Source: Thiohalocapsa sp964524185
Lineage (GTDB): Bacteria; Pseudomonadota; Gammaproteobacteria; Chromatiales; Chromatiaceae
Direction of reading: 5' to 3'
Length of the DNA: 28,254 nucleotides
NCBI GenBank assembly: GCA_964524185.1
Contig: CAZGCI010000050.1
Location: 1-28,254 of the forward strand
The translations under genes and the position numbers were made by a program. The notes below the pieces were generated by a model, which saw only the letters and a program-made list of their open reading frames with translations, ran no database searches and was not told the origin of the DNA. Positions 1 through 8,725 of the stretch are shown here, piece by piece; positions within the stretch are counted from its first letter, which is position 1, and every line of letters starts with the position of its first letter.

Positions 1-601
1 GCAACCCGCCCGCCGCCAACAGTACCGGCGGGGCGCCGGGCGCAAGCCAGGCATGCGGCGCGCGGGCGCCGACCCGCCGATCCAGGTCTGCGGGAACCAC
101 GGGGTTGGGCAAGACGCGCAAGGGCACGCCGACAATGCCTAGCCGCCTTTCGAGATCATCGGCAACGGCGCGGGAGACAGCCGTGATGGCGTCGAGGCGC
201 AGGTAATCCCGCCGCACGCGCTGTCGCGCACGCCAGGTGCGCAATGGATTGAGCCCTTTGCCGGCCAGGCTCACCGACAGGGGAGTGCCGACGGTGGCCA
301 CCAAGCACCAGTTCGCCCCGAGCCGCTCCTGTGCCGCCAGTGCAGCGCGATCGTCCGCGAGCTTGCCGGTAAGCAACAGCTGCGGCGGACGATCACGCAG
401 CGCCTGGCTCAGGGCATCAGGAGCCGCGTTGAGGACTACGATCCGGACGGCATCCGGCAGCTGTTCGAAATAGGGGTGGTCGGTGCGGCCGACCAATAGA
501 TCCACTTCGCAGTCAAGGGCCGAGAGACCGCCCGCAAGGCCCGTCATGACCCGTTCGACACCGCCGTCACCGAAGGCGCGCACAGCCAGTGCCACGTGCA
601 T
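1..601 (-). CDS. GT4-type glycosyltransferase, N-terminal part (cut by window edge)
   Basis: About 200 residues are visible; the frame stays open to base 1, so the C-terminal catalytic half lies outside. It begins MHVALAVRAFGDGGVERVM, where the GGVERV segment is the acceptor-side loop typical of GT-B glycosyltransferases that remodel lipopolysaccharide or capsule. Around residue 165 comes LRVLPNPVVP, the usual linker before the second Rossmann domain, then LLAAGGL, the start of the nucleotide-sugar half. The ATG at 601 overlaps the stop of the upstream ligase gene by one base (TGATG), so the two are probably translationally coupled. The layout resembles the GT at 4131-5285 (GVDRLA..., VVPSPVVP), suggesting paralogues. 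The sugar and acceptor cannot be read from the sequence. Confidence 0.85.
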   Translation of the reverse strand, partial: MHVALAVRAFGDGGVERVMTGLAGGLSALDCEVDLLVGRTDHPYFEQLPDAVRIVVLNAAPDALSQALRDRPPQLLLTGKLADDRAALAAQERLGANWCLVATVGTPLSVSLAGKGLNPLRTWRARQRVRRDYLRLDAITAVSRAVADDLERRLGIVGVPLRVLPNPVVPADLDRRVGARAPHAWLAPGAPPVLLAAGGL

Positions 602-1941
602 CAGCGCTGCCCACCGGCCTCGGCACGCGTGCCGGCAAACAGACCGACACTCAGCGCAGCGCCCGCCAACAGCGCCCAGTAGGCCCGCCAGGGCTGGCGC
701 ATGGCATGGAAATCGAACAGATTCCAGAGCATCAGAAACAGCAGCGCGAGGGCCAAAAAACGCGCGACATCCGCATCGATGCATCCTGCCACGTATCCTT
801 TGTGTACAGCGCGGAAGAGCAGCGCAAGAATCCCGAGCCACAGGAGGAGCCCCAACAGCCCCAATTGCACCAGCACCTCCAGGTAAGTGTTGTGCAAATG
901 CACCAGGGGACCGACGTCGACCGACATCACCGTCGGATCTCCGCTGGCGGCCAACAGGGCCCGGCCGGCCCCAGGCCCCCACCCGAGCCAGGGGTGCTCC
1001 ATCCAGGCAGCGATGCCGAAGCGCTGCGCATGCCAGCGCTGGCTGAGGGACGAATCCGGCGCGTAGCCGATCTCACCGGCGAGCATGCCCTGCACCGTTC
1101 CCCATTCGGAGGTGAGACGCTCGGCCATCGGCCCCGCGTACAGGGCCATCAGCACCGCCGCTGTTGTCAGCAACGCCAGGACGAATCGCGGCGTCACGCG
1201 CAGCGCGCTCGCCCTGATGGCGCTGATGGCGGAGGCCAATCCCACCGCCGCCGTTAGCCCCAGCGCCAGCACGGCACCCCGCGAGAGCGTCATCAGAAAG
1301 CCCTGCGCCACCAACACTGTCGCCAGCCACCACAGCGCCAGGCCCCAAGGGTCGGCAAAGGCCCAGCAGCGCCGGCGCAGGACCACGAGCCCGATCAACG
1401 CGGTCCCAGCGAACAGGCCAAACACGTTGGCCGGGAAGCCGAAGCCAGGTCGCGACACCAAGAGGTCGGCCGGTGCAGCGAGCAATAACCCCCAGTCCAA
1501 ACGCCACAGAGCGCCGATGACGAGCCCAAGAAGGGCAAGCCCCAGCAGGCGCAGCAAACGACCCTGCTCGCCTCTCAACAGGTAGGCCAGTGGAACAAAG
1601 AGCAACAAGAGCGCCCACTGGATGGCGGCCTCCATGCGCACTTCGAAGGAACCGCCCGGATAGCTGGCTAGCAAGCCCCGCCCCAATGCATAGAGCACGA
1701 AGACTCCTGTGAGCAGCACCACCGCCGACAGTGGCCAACGCGGGCGTCGGATGAGGCTGAGCACGAAGGCCAGCGCCATCATTCCCAGCCCCACCGAGAC
1801 ACCGGCGGGGGCGGAAAACATGGCCAGTGCCGTGACGTCAAGCCCCGCGCGCCGCAGGCGGTCAATCCAAAGGTCCAAGGCGGTGCGTCGGGCTGTGGTG
1901 CATCGGCGGATCGCGGGGGCGAATGCGGGGATGGGGATCAC
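601..1941 (-). CDS. O-antigen ligase / Wzy-type polymerase family membrane protein
   Basis: A 446-residue protein with about ten to twelve hydrophobic segments. The family's signature loop is present: a TLSRGA motif near residue 218, then HPWLGWGPG at 316-324 and HLHNTYLE at 348-355, as in the Wzy_C domain of O-antigen ligases (WaaL) and polymerases. Such proteins act in the inner membrane, joining undecaprenyl-linked glycans to lipid A-core or to each other. The family does not reveal which of the two it does here. The listed start is a GTG with no clear ribosome site; an internal ATG at residue 41, just before the first membrane segment, is an alternative. Its stop overlaps the start of the downstream glycosyltransferase, supporting a shared operon. 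It is divergent from the asnB-like gene. Confidence 0.85.
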   Translation of the reverse strand: MIPIPAFAPAIRRCTTARRTALDLWIDRLRRAGLDVTALAMFSAPAGVSVGLGMMALAFVLSLIRRPRWPLSAVVLLTGVFVLYALGRGLLASYPGGSFEVRMEAAIQWALLLLFVPLAYLLRGEQGRLLRLLGLALLGLVIGALWRLDWGLLLAAPADLLVSRPGFGFPANVFGLFAGTALIGLVVLRRRCWAFADPWGLALWWLATVLVAQGFLMTLSRGAVLALGLTAAVGLASAISAIRASALRVTPRFVLALLTTAAVLMALYAGPMAERLTSEWGTVQGMLAGEIGYAPDSSLSQRWHAQRFGIAAWMEHPWLGWGPGAGRALLAASGDPTVMSVDVGPLVHLHNTYLEVLVQLGLLGLLLWLGILALLFRAVHKGYVAGCIDADVARFLALALLFLMLWNLFDFHAMRQPWRAYWALLAGAALSVGLFAGTRAEAGGQR

Positions 1942-2311
1942 CCGAGAAGGCGTAGTTGACCGCTTCGACGGGCATGCAACTGGCTATGTTTTCCGGGGTT
2001 GCAGTCGTCCTGTTCGCATTACCCAACGGGTGAGGCGCGCCACGGCCGCCAATGTACCCCCCGCGGGACACACCCTGAGGATCGACCAACTGCTCCTTCT
2101 AAGGTAGCGCAACAGCGGGCCTCGCTTGGGCGCAAGCGCATGGTAGCAGAGGCTGGAGCCCGCCAGACTGGTGGGTGAGGCTTTTGGTTCCCGCGGCGCC
2201 TGCATGGCAAGATGCGCCGCACTGCCCGCGCGCGCCGACGCCAAGAGCCCCTCAGAACCACAGCGTGAACCCGTTGCACCCGCGTCTCCAAGCCCGATGG
2301 CGCCTCCCGCC
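1942..2311. other. Intergenic region between divergent polysaccharide genes
   Basis: This 370-base gap separates the ligase start from the amidotransferase start and should hold promoters for both directions. No clear -35/-10 pair was recognised. A small perfect hairpin, CGCTTG-GGCG-CAAGCG, lies at 2123-2138. The frame of the amidotransferase stays open upstream to 2171, but that extension is rejected because Cys2 must be at the mature N-terminus. Confidence 0.5.
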
Positions 2312-4141
2312 ATGTGCGGCATAGCAGGTTTCATAGGCGCCGACGGGGCGCCTCCGACACCAAGCCTGCTCGCCGGCATGGCGGCCCGGCTCGCCCATCG
2401 CGGTCCGGATGATCAGGGCAGCTGTCGTATCGGTCCGGTCGGGCTCGCACAGACGCGGTTGTCCATCATCGGGCTCGACACCGGCCATCAGCCCATGGTC
2501 AGCAGCGATGGCGCGCTCGCGTTGGTGGCCAACGGCGAGGTCTACAACTATCGCGAGCTGGACAGGGCGCTGGGCCTGCTAGCGCCGGCGCCGACATCGG
2601 GCTCCGACTCGGCAACCATCCTGCATGCCTACGCGGTGTACGGCGACGCCTGCGTGCAGCACCTGCGGGGCATGTACGCCTTCGCGCTCTACGACCATCG
2701 CCGCCGCCGGCTGCTGCTGGTGCGCGACCGCCTCGGCATCAAGCCGCTCTTTTACACCAGGCTGCCGGGCGGCATCGCCTTCGCCTCCGAGATCAAGGCC
2801 CTACTGCCTTTGCTTCCAGGGCTGCCCGCGGTGCACGCCCCGGCGCTGCGGCAGTACCTTCTACAGCAGTTCAGTACCGGGCGCGAGACGACCTTCGCTG
2901 GTATCGAGCGGGTGCTCCCGGGCGAGATGCTGGCGATCGACGCCGATCTGCGCATCGAACAGCAGCGCTACTGGCACCTCGGCGAGATCGCTCCCTGCGC
3001 GCTCGACGCCGACAGCGCGGCGGCAGCCCTGGACGCGCTGCTCGACGAGGTCATGACCGAGCACATGCGCGCTGACGTGCCCTTCGGTCTGTTCCTGTCC
3101 GGCGGACTGGACTCTGCGGTGCTGGCGGCCTCCCTGGCGCAGCGCGGCGCCGGGCGCATCCAGAGCTTTTCCGTGGGCTGGGCTGGCGGCGACCAGGCCG
3201 ATGAACTGGACGACGCCCAACGCATTGCCGAGTGGTTCGGCTTCGAGCACCAGGCGCTACGGCTGACGCCGGCGCAAGCCCTCGCGCGGCTGCCGGAAAC
3301 GGTGTGGGCAGCCGATGAGCTGATGCGCGACTACGCTTGCCTGCCCACGTCCATCCTCGCGCAGACCGCCGCCGAGTCGCTCAAGGTCGTCTTTTCCGGG
3401 GAAGGCGGCGACGAGGTCTTCGCCGGCTACCGGCGCTACCGTCCGGCGTTGGCAGAACGCCTCGCCAAAGGGCTGCTGACGCCGGGCAGCGGCGGCTTTC
3501 GCAGCCGCTCGCAGTGGTCGCCGCGCTGGCGCTCGACGCTGTTTGGACCGGCGCTGCGCGCCCTACCGGGCCAGGCGCGGCAGCCCTTCGTCGACGCCTG
3601 GCAGTCGGCACCGCGGGGTTGGTCGGATCTGCAACGCCGCCAGTGCGTCGATCTCACCACCGCCCTGCCGGACAATCTGCTGGTGAAGGCCGATCGCATG
3701 CTGATGGCACACGCGCTGGAGGGCCGGGTGCCGCTGCTGGACCATCGCCTCGTCGAGTTGGGCCTCGCCCTCCCGGACAAGCTCAAGGTGCGCTGGCACA
3801 GCGGCAAATGGCTGCTGCGCCAATGGGCAACACCGCGACTGCCGCAGGGCCATCTGAATCGACCCAAGCATGGCTTCCATGTGCCGGTGCGGGCATGGCT
3901 GTCCGGCGATCGCGTGGCACGCATCGGCAGCCTGCTGCTGCAGCACCGCGGCGTGCGGGAGTGGTTCCGCGTGGATGCGATACCCGCACTCGTCGCCGCG
4001 CGGCAAGCCGGGCGCGGCGGCGACCGGGAGCTGTTCTGCCTGCTGCAGTTCGCCGTCTGGCACCGCCTCTTCATCGACGGTGACGGCACGCGCCCAGGCA
4101 CCGATGAGGATCCACTGGATTGGATCAGTGATGGGTGCTGA
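2312..4141 (+). CDS. asnB: Asparagine synthase (glutamine-hydrolysing)-type amidotransferase
   Basis: A 609-residue class II glutamine amidotransferase fused to an asparagine synthase domain. The start is fixed by MCGIAGF: Cys2 becomes the N-terminal nucleophile that releases ammonia from glutamine. Other glutaminase residues are visible: HRGPDDQG (29-36), TRLSII (48-53) and NGEVYNY (74-80). The synthase half has the pyrophosphate loop SGGLDS (263-268) and SGEGGDEVFAGYRRY from 362. The family makes asparagine from aspartate and ATP. Copies inside polysaccharide loci, as here between an O-antigen ligase and glycosyltransferases, are often thought to amidate a sugar acid or another carboxylate instead. 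That role is inference. It overlaps the next gene by 11 bases, so the two are likely co-translated. Confidence 0.9.
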   Translation: MCGIAGFIGADGAPPTPSLLAGMAARLAHRGPDDQGSCRIGPVGLAQTRLSIIGLDTGHQPMVSSDGALALVANGEVYNYRELDRALGLLAPAPTSGSDSATILHAYAVYGDACVQHLRGMYAFALYDHRRRRLLLVRDRLGIKPLFYTRLPGGIAFASEIKALLPLLPGLPAVHAPALRQYLLQQFSTGRETTFAGIERVLPGEMLAIDADLRIEQQRYWHLGEIAPCALDADSAAAALDALLDEVMTEHMRADVPFGLFLSGGLDSAVLAASLAQRGAGRIQSFSVGWAGGDQADELDDAQRIAEWFGFEHQALRLTPAQALARLPETVWAADELMRDYACLPTSILAQTAAESLKVVFSGEGGDEVFAGYRRYRPALAERLAKGLLTPGSGGFRSRSQWSPRWRSTLFGPALRALPGQARQPFVDAWQSAPRGWSDLQRRQCVDLTTALPDNLLVKADRMLMAHALEGRVPLLDHRLVELGLALPDKLKVRWHSGKWLLRQWATPRLPQGHLNRPKHGFHVPVRAWLSGDRVARIGSLLLQHRGVREWFRVDAIPALVAARQAGRGGDRELFCLLQFAVWHRLFIDGDGTRPGTDEDPLDWISDGC

Positions 4142-5285
4142 CGACACCACAACCGACCCCCGGCGCATCGCCTGCCTGTTCTCCACCTCGGGCCACAGCG
4201 GCGTCGACCGGCTGGCCAAGTCCCTATTGCCGGCGCTGGCGCAGCGCGGCTATCGGGTGGACCTACTCAAGGTACGTGGTCATGGACCCTATCTCAGCGA
4301 CGTCGACGCGACCTCGGGACTGCGCGTCATCGATCTGGGACGCGCCCAGACCTATGCTTGCCTGCCCGCCATCGTCCGCTATCTTCGGGAATATCGCCCG
4401 GCGGTGCTGCTGTCGGACAAGGATCGGGTCAACCGCACGGCGCTCGCGGCGCGCGCCCTGGCTCGGGTGGACACGCGCCTGTACCTGCGCTCCGGCACCA
4501 CAGTCTCCGTGGACCTGGCGAGCCGCGGCATGCTCGAGCGGCACCTGCAAGGTTGCTCCGTCGCCCGGCTGTACCCCTTGGCGGCAGGCGTACTGGTGCC
4601 GAGCCGGGGCGCCAAGGAGGACTTGGTTCGCCTAGGGCATCTGGACCCAGCCCTAGTGCGGGTGGTGCCGTCACCGGTGGTACCGGATCGGTTGTTCGAC
4701 GACGACCGGCCGCCTGCACCCGAGCATCCGTGGTTCCATGACCATCAGTCGCCGCTGATACTCGGCGTCGGTGAGCTGAGTCTGCGCAAGGATTTTGCGA
4801 CCCTCTTGCAGGCGTTCGCGGCGCTGCGTGCGCGCCGGCCCTGCCGGCTGATGATTCTCGGTCGCGGCCGTGAGCGGCAGCGGCTGCTGGCGCTGGCCGA
4901 GACGCTGGGTGTCGCGGCGGATCTATCGCTACCTGGCTTCGTTGCCGAGCCCTACCCTTACCTCGCACACGCCGACCTGTTCGCCTTCACCTCGCGTTGG
5001 GAAGGACTCGGCTTCGTGCTCATCGAGGCGCTCGCACTGGGTACGCCGGTGGTGTCCACCGACTGCCCTAGTGGTCCGCGTGAGATCCTGCACGGCGGCC
5101 GCTACGGTCGGCTAGTGCCAATCGGCGACGCCGCGACACTGGCACAGGCCATGGCCGAGACGCTGGCGGCACCGCTGCCGGCCCGACACCTACAACAGGC
5201 CGCGCGTCCTTATGCCGTGCAGCCCGCCGTCAGCGCCTACCTGGCCGCAATGGGGCTGCCGCCCGGCATCGATTCGGCGCCGTAG
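4131..5285 (+). CDS. GT4-family glycosyltransferase
   Basis: A 384-residue GT-B glycosyltransferase, probably cytoplasmic or membrane-associated, adding a sugar during surface glycan assembly. N-terminal signature: ACLFSTSGHSGVDRLAKSL. The second domain begins ILGVGELSLRKDF. The nucleotide-sugar motif E-x7-E is intact at residues 291-299 (EGLGFVLIE), followed by ALGTPVVSTDCPSGPREIL. I chose the ATG at 4131, which overlaps the amidotransferase by 11 bases; an in-frame GTG at 4128 is equally placed, and the frame is open much further upstream only because it shadows asnB. It ends 13 bases before the convergent SGNH gene. The partial gene at the left edge looks like a paralogue. Confidence 0.9.
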   Translation: MGADDTTTDPRRIACLFSTSGHSGVDRLAKSLLPALAQRGYRVDLLKVRGHGPYLSDVDATSGLRVIDLGRAQTYACLPAIVRYLREYRPAVLLSDKDRVNRTALAARALARVDTRLYLRSGTTVSVDLASRGMLERHLQGCSVARLYPLAAGVLVPSRGAKEDLVRLGHLDPALVRVVPSPVVPDRLFDDDRPPAPEHPWFHDHQSPLILGVGELSLRKDFATLLQAFAALRARRPCRLMILGRGRERQRLLALAETLGVAADLSLPGFVAEPYPYLAHADLFAFTSRWEGLGFVLIEALALGTPVVSTDCPSGPREILHGGRYGRLVPIGDAATLAQAMAETLAAPLPARHLQQAARPYAVQPAVSAYLAAMGLPPGIDSAP

Positions 5286-5298
5286 CCGGGCGCCCGCG

Positions 5299-6372
5299 TC
5301 AAGGTGACGCGAATCCCCAGTCGTGCAAACACCGACGCACCGCACCGCAGACCAGCGCATGCCCGTCCGGGCTGTAATGCACGCTGTCGTTCGGCAGGAA
5401 AAGCTCCGTTGGATCCGGATGCTCCGCGAAGTCTGCATACGGGTCGCACACGGCGAGGTCACGCGCCGCCATAAGCTCCAGCATGGTGAAACGGGCACCC
5501 GAAAAAAGATCTGGGTCCAGCACATCGTTGAGTTCGGGAAAGAGGACGAAGCCGAAGGGCAGGCCCGACGCCTGAAAAATGCTGACGAAACGCTCCAGTT
5601 CCGCTGCAAATCCAGACCGCGTCTCCGGCGCTTCCCATGCAGCGACGACCGAACGCATCCACTTGGTGTGATATTCCTCGCGCTGGTCGGCCTGCATCAA
5701 GGCGTACCTGACGCGCGTGTCCAATTCCGCCAGGAACCGCCCAGCGTAGGTGCTGCCCAGACGCTCCTGGATGCGCGCCACCCAATCGGGCTTGTGCAGA
5801 CCTTGCGAACGGCGCTGCAGACGCCGTGCCGGACCGGCGTCTGCCATCGGCGCGAAGTCGTTAAGCGTGAGTCCCACAACCACCGCCGTTGGCTGGAGCC
5901 CGAGAAAGTCCAGCTCTGCGATGGTCAAGTAGTGCCCGAAGGTGTAGGAGTTGACACCGAGATTGAGGATGTCCGGCGGGGGCTCGGTTTGGCTGGCGGC
6001 GTCGGCAGACTTCTCCAGACAGTCCGTAAAGCGCTCTGACGCCGCCACACCGGGACCCAGGACCACCGAATCTCCGAGGAACGCGATGCGCGCACCCGCA
6101 GCTGAAGGCGCTGGGAAAGGCGCGTCGCGAAAGCCGTCGGCGTTGATCGTGATGGCGACGTCACGATAACCGGCGCCCTTGAACCGGCCCGTGAAACCAG
6201 GCCGATAGGCATACCCGAGCTGGGGATGTGGGACGATCAGCCCGGCCGGATAGCCATAGCCCTCAATGGGCCTGACGCCAGCAACCGTGAAGTAGAACCA
6301 GCCGGCGAGTTGCAGCAGCAGCGCAACGAAGGCGAGCCACACGCCCATGAGGAACACGCGCTTCATTGTCAT
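5299..6372 (-). CDS. SGNH/GDSL-type hydrolase, membrane-anchored
   Basis: A 357-residue protein with one N-terminal membrane segment (about residues 6-30) and a periplasmic SGNH fold. All four blocks can be seen: GDS at 100-102 (nucleophile Ser102) within IAFLGDSVVLGPGV; the glycine of NLGVNSYTFGHY near 139; the asparagine of TLNDF (171); and DSVHYSPDGH with Asp329 and His332. Family members hydrolyse esters or move acetyl groups on glycans. Given the surrounding polysaccharide genes, removal or transfer of an O-acyl group is the likely role, but the substrate is unknown. The start is uncertain: ATG 6372 (MTMKR) puts the membrane segment at the N-terminus, ATG 6366 is also possible, and the open frame reaches 6474. 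No good ribosome site is seen at any of them. Confidence 0.8.
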   Translation of the reverse strand: MTMKRVFLMGVWLAFVALLLQLAGWFYFTVAGVRPIEGYGYPAGLIVPHPQLGYAYRPGFTGRFKGAGYRDVAITINADGFRDAPFPAPSAAGARIAFLGDSVVLGPGVAASERFTDCLEKSADAASQTEPPPDILNLGVNSYTFGHYLTIAELDFLGLQPTAVVVGLTLNDFAPMADAGPARRLQRRSQGLHKPDWVARIQERLGSTYAGRFLAELDTRVRYALMQADQREEYHTKWMRSVVAAWEAPETRSGFAAELERFVSIFQASGLPFGFVLFPELNDVLDPDLFSGARFTMLELMAARDLAVCDPYADFAEHPDPTELFLPNDSVHYSPDGHALVCGAVRRCLHDWGFASP

Positions 6373-6955
6373 GAAAATCCACAGCGCAAAGTTTGATACA
6401 CGGGCGCGGTGCAGGCCTGACCACCGCGCGCGGCCGTAGCGAGGCCGGCGTCGGATGCTGCCGCAACGCGCCACTGCGGCATTCTAACGTCGCTGTCGAT
6501 GTGGAACCCACACGCGGCAGTTGAGCCCGGCGTCCGGGCCGCAAGCGCCCGCGTGCCCCCGAGCCCTGCTGGGTCATGGGCAGCGCAAGACTGGGGCCGC
6601 GCGAATGACGTCCCTGCGCTGAATGCCGGCGGGTTCGGATATACTCCCGCCGCGCGCAGTGTTCAGCACGTTCTGAGGGGCCGTGCCGCGCCGCAACGTG
6701 GGCCGGTCCGTAATGGCGCGATGCCTAAGACCGGCGCGCAACCGGGTCGTCGGTATGACATCGCCTTCTCACTGGTGAGAACCGCGGTTCGGACTGCAGC
6801 ACCGCCAACGGCGACTGCCCTCAGACCTTCGCCCGCGGCCCTGCCGGCGTCTCGCGCACGAGAGGCATCGAACATTTGACGCCTCTGTAATCATTTAACG
6901 CCCTCAAGCCGTCTATTCACTGCCACTGTCAAGGGACTGTCTGGGATACTCCGCT
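6373..6955. other. Long intergenic region upstream of the DUF5989 gene
   Basis: About 580 bases between divergent genes with no supported coding frame. A TATACT sequence at 6640-6645, inside GGATATACTCCCGCC, resembles a sigma-70 -10 box facing right, but no matching -35 box was found. If used, it would give a leader of about 300 bases before the DUF5989 gene, long enough for a structured RNA. I compared it by eye with 6S RNA and saw no convincing match. Confidence 0.35.
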
Positions 6956-7108
6956 ATGCTCGATTTGCTTCGCGACCTCTGGGGCTTCATGCGTGAGCGC
7001 AAGAAGTTCTGGCTCGCGCCGATCATTCTGGTGATGCTGCTACTCGGCGCGCTGCTGGTGTTGGCGCAGGGCTCTGCGGTGGCGCCGTTCATCTACACGC
7101 TGTTCTGA
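6956..7108 (+). CDS. DUF5989 family small membrane protein
   Basis: A 50-residue reading frame that is easily missed. It starts MLDLLRDLWGFMRERKKFW, then one hydrophobic segment (about residues 20-38) and the ending QGSAVAPFIYTLF. This matches my recollection of the DUF5989 family: an amphipathic start, an RKKFW-like stretch, one membrane helix and a conserved SAVAPFIYTLF tail. The biochemical function is unknown. In other genomes such genes tend to sit with SxtJ-like membrane proteins, carbamoyltransferases and SGNH hydrolases in glycan loci; here an SGNH gene is the divergent neighbour, and no SxtJ or carbamoyltransferase is in the window. The PAP2 phosphatase gene follows 18 bases downstream, so they are likely co-transcribed. 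Confidence 0.8.
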   Translation: MLDLLRDLWGFMRERKKFWLAPIILVMLLLGALLVLAQGSAVAPFIYTLF

Positions 7109-7126
7109 CACGTACGGTTATCCATA

Positions 7127-7879
7127 TTGTGTACGGACCTCGTGTCGAGGGAGCCCACAACTGCGCCTTGTCCGCCCCGGCACCCTTGGCTGCGGCCCTT
7201 TGGCCGCCGCTTAGCCGGAATTCCTATCGGCTGGCTGATCCTCTTCGTCGCCTTTGCCGACCTGATGCTCGCGGTCCCGGAGCTGGACCTGGCGGTGGCT
7301 GGCCTCTTTCATAAGCCGGGCGCCGGCTTCCCGTCACTGGGGCACCCGTGGGAGCGCCTTCTTTACCACTCCGTCGAGGTGCTAATGGTGGGGGGCAACC
7401 TTGCCTTGGTGCTGCTTTGGCTCTTCAACTGGGCCGCCGGCCGCCGGCTGTTCGGCCTCACCGGGCGGAAGCTGATATTGCTGCTGTGCGTGCTGGCCCT
7501 GGTGCCGGGTCTCTTGGTCAATCAAGTGCTCAAGGAGCACTGGGGCCGAGCGCGGCCGGTGCAGGTGGTGCAGTTCGGCGGCGAGCGCGCCTTCACGCCG
7601 GCATTCGTCTATACCGACCACAACGGCGGCGCCTTCAGCTCCGGGCATGTGGCAGCGGCGGCCTACTTGATCGCTGTGGCACACCTGCTGGCCGGCCCTC
7701 GGTCCGGCTGGGTCCTGCTCGCGGCGCTCTACACGCTTTTGGTTGGACTCGCGCGCATGGCCGCCGGCGGGCACTTCCTGAGCGATGTTGTGACCTCAGT
7801 GTTTCTGGTGCTCTTCGCCTACACCGCCCTGCGCGCGCTCTTCCGCGCGCGGCCCGACTCAAGCGTGTCGACCCCTTGA
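7127..7879 (+). CDS. PAP2-family membrane phosphatase
   Basis: A 250-residue polytopic inner-membrane protein with the complete type 2 phosphatidic-acid phosphatase signature: K-x6-RP at 136-144 (KEHWGRARP), SSGH at 171-174 with the catalytic His174, and R-x5-H-x3-D at 210-220 (RMAAGGHFLSD). The family removes phosphate from lipid phosphates on the periplasmic side, such as undecaprenyl pyrophosphate, lipid A 1-phosphate or phosphatidylglycerol phosphate. In this glycan region the first two are the most plausible substrates, which is inference. The start is unsure: the TTG at 7127 gives the listed protein, while a GTG at 7142 would shorten it by five residues. No strong ribosome site is seen before either. 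It is preceded by the DUF5989 gene at 18 bases. Confidence 0.87.
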   Translation: MCTDLVSREPTTAPCPPRHPWLRPFGRRLAGIPIGWLILFVAFADLMLAVPELDLAVAGLFHKPGAGFPSLGHPWERLLYHSVEVLMVGGNLALVLLWLFNWAAGRRLFGLTGRKLILLLCVLALVPGLLVNQVLKEHWGRARPVQVVQFGGERAFTPAFVYTDHNGGAFSSGHVAAAAYLIAVAHLLAGPRSGWVLLAALYTLLVGLARMAAGGHFLSDVVTSVFLVLFAYTALRALFRARPDSSVSTP

Positions 7880-8004
7880 GACGGCGCGTCGAAACGGCGC
7901 GCCACGGATCGATTGTGCGATCATGGGCGGCCATGCATGCATCCGGTGCGCCGCCGACGCGGTGCCCCAGCAGGTGCCATGAGACTGACAGCGGAGCGCC
8001 TTCG

Positions 8005-8712
8005 GTGAAAACAGGCTTGGGAGTGATCACGAGGCCAGCTGTCGCGGCCGCGGCCGTGCTGGTCGCCGCACTCAGTGCCGGGTGCGCCGGCACCACCGAC
8101 AGCGTCTCGAGCGAGACGCTCACCGCCCGGGCCGTGGCCGGTGATTTCAACAGCATCGCCATCACCGACGTGCGTTGTAACGTCAGCTCTGAGGCCTGCG
8201 CCAAATCCCATGCCATCAAAGGGGATGCTTGCTTGAAGCTGGCCATCCAGCAACCGAGGACCGCATCGCTCCGGGATACCAAGACGCGCGAGCTCCTGGA
8301 CTGCGCCGAGGCTGGCTATCGCAAAGCCCTGACCTTGCAGCCGGACCGTGAGGCGCCGAGCCGCATCTCCTACCATGGCGGCCTCCTGTTGACGCTGAGC
8401 GAGCGGCGTAATCGTCTCGACGACGGCGGAGATCGGAAGCTGGACCGCGAGAACCAAAAGCTCCTCATCGCGGCGCAGAACGCACGCGGCGAGGTGCCGA
8501 CCAGCGCGCTGGGCTTTCTGTACGGGGCCTCCGCCCACGTCTATCGTGCCACGCTGCAGCCCGCGGGGCGCGAGCGCTGCGGCGACCTGCGCCAGGCAGA
8601 GGCCATGCTACAGCGCTCGCCGCCGCCGCCTGAAGAATTGGCGCAGGAGCACAATCGCATCCGTTCCCTGGTGCAACAACAGCTCCGCGACAATCGCTGC
8701 CCGCGTCGTTAG
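8005..8712 (+). CDS. Predicted lipoprotein of unknown function, cysteine-rich
   Basis: A 235-residue protein that I cannot assign to a named family. It starts at a GTG preceded by GGAG about nine bases upstream. The N-terminus is a clear lipoprotein signal: MKTGLGVITR, a hydrophobic run, then the lipobox LSAGC with the modified cysteine at 27. Several further cysteines (DVRC, SEAC, GDAC, LLDC, RERC, DNRC) suggest disulfides in the periplasm. A stretch near residue 100, DCAEAGYRKALTLQP, looks like one helix pair of a TPR, so a protein-binding role is possible. It ends 13 bases before the GT39 gene and is probably its operon partner. The frame is open far upstream only because it shadows the PAP2 gene. 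An assembly or scaffold role in glycan export is speculation. Confidence 0.72.
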   Translation: MKTGLGVITRPAVAAAAVLVAALSAGCAGTTDSVSSETLTARAVAGDFNSIAITDVRCNVSSEACAKSHAIKGDACLKLAIQQPRTASLRDTKTRELLDCAEAGYRKALTLQPDREAPSRISYHGGLLLTLSERRNRLDDGGDRKLDRENQKLLIAAQNARGEVPTSALGFLYGASAHVYRATLQPAGRERCGDLRQAEAMLQRSPPPPEELAQEHNRIRSLVQQQLRDNRCPRR

Positions 8713-8725
8713 CGTGTCCGGCGCC

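Noticed and set aside
2171..2311. 47-residue N-terminal extension of the asparagine synthase frame
   Set aside because: The catalytic cysteine must follow the initiator methionine, so MCGIAGF at 2312 is the start.
6640..6900. 6S-type or other structured RNA in the gap before the DUF5989 gene
   Set aside because: By-eye comparison with the 6S core gave no convincing match; it needs a covariance search.
7923..8008. Two very short overlapping frames just before the lipoprotein start (ATG 7923 and ATG 7979)
   Set aside because: 19 and 9 codons with no recognisable sequence; the second overlaps the GTG start, but such overlaps arise easily by chance.
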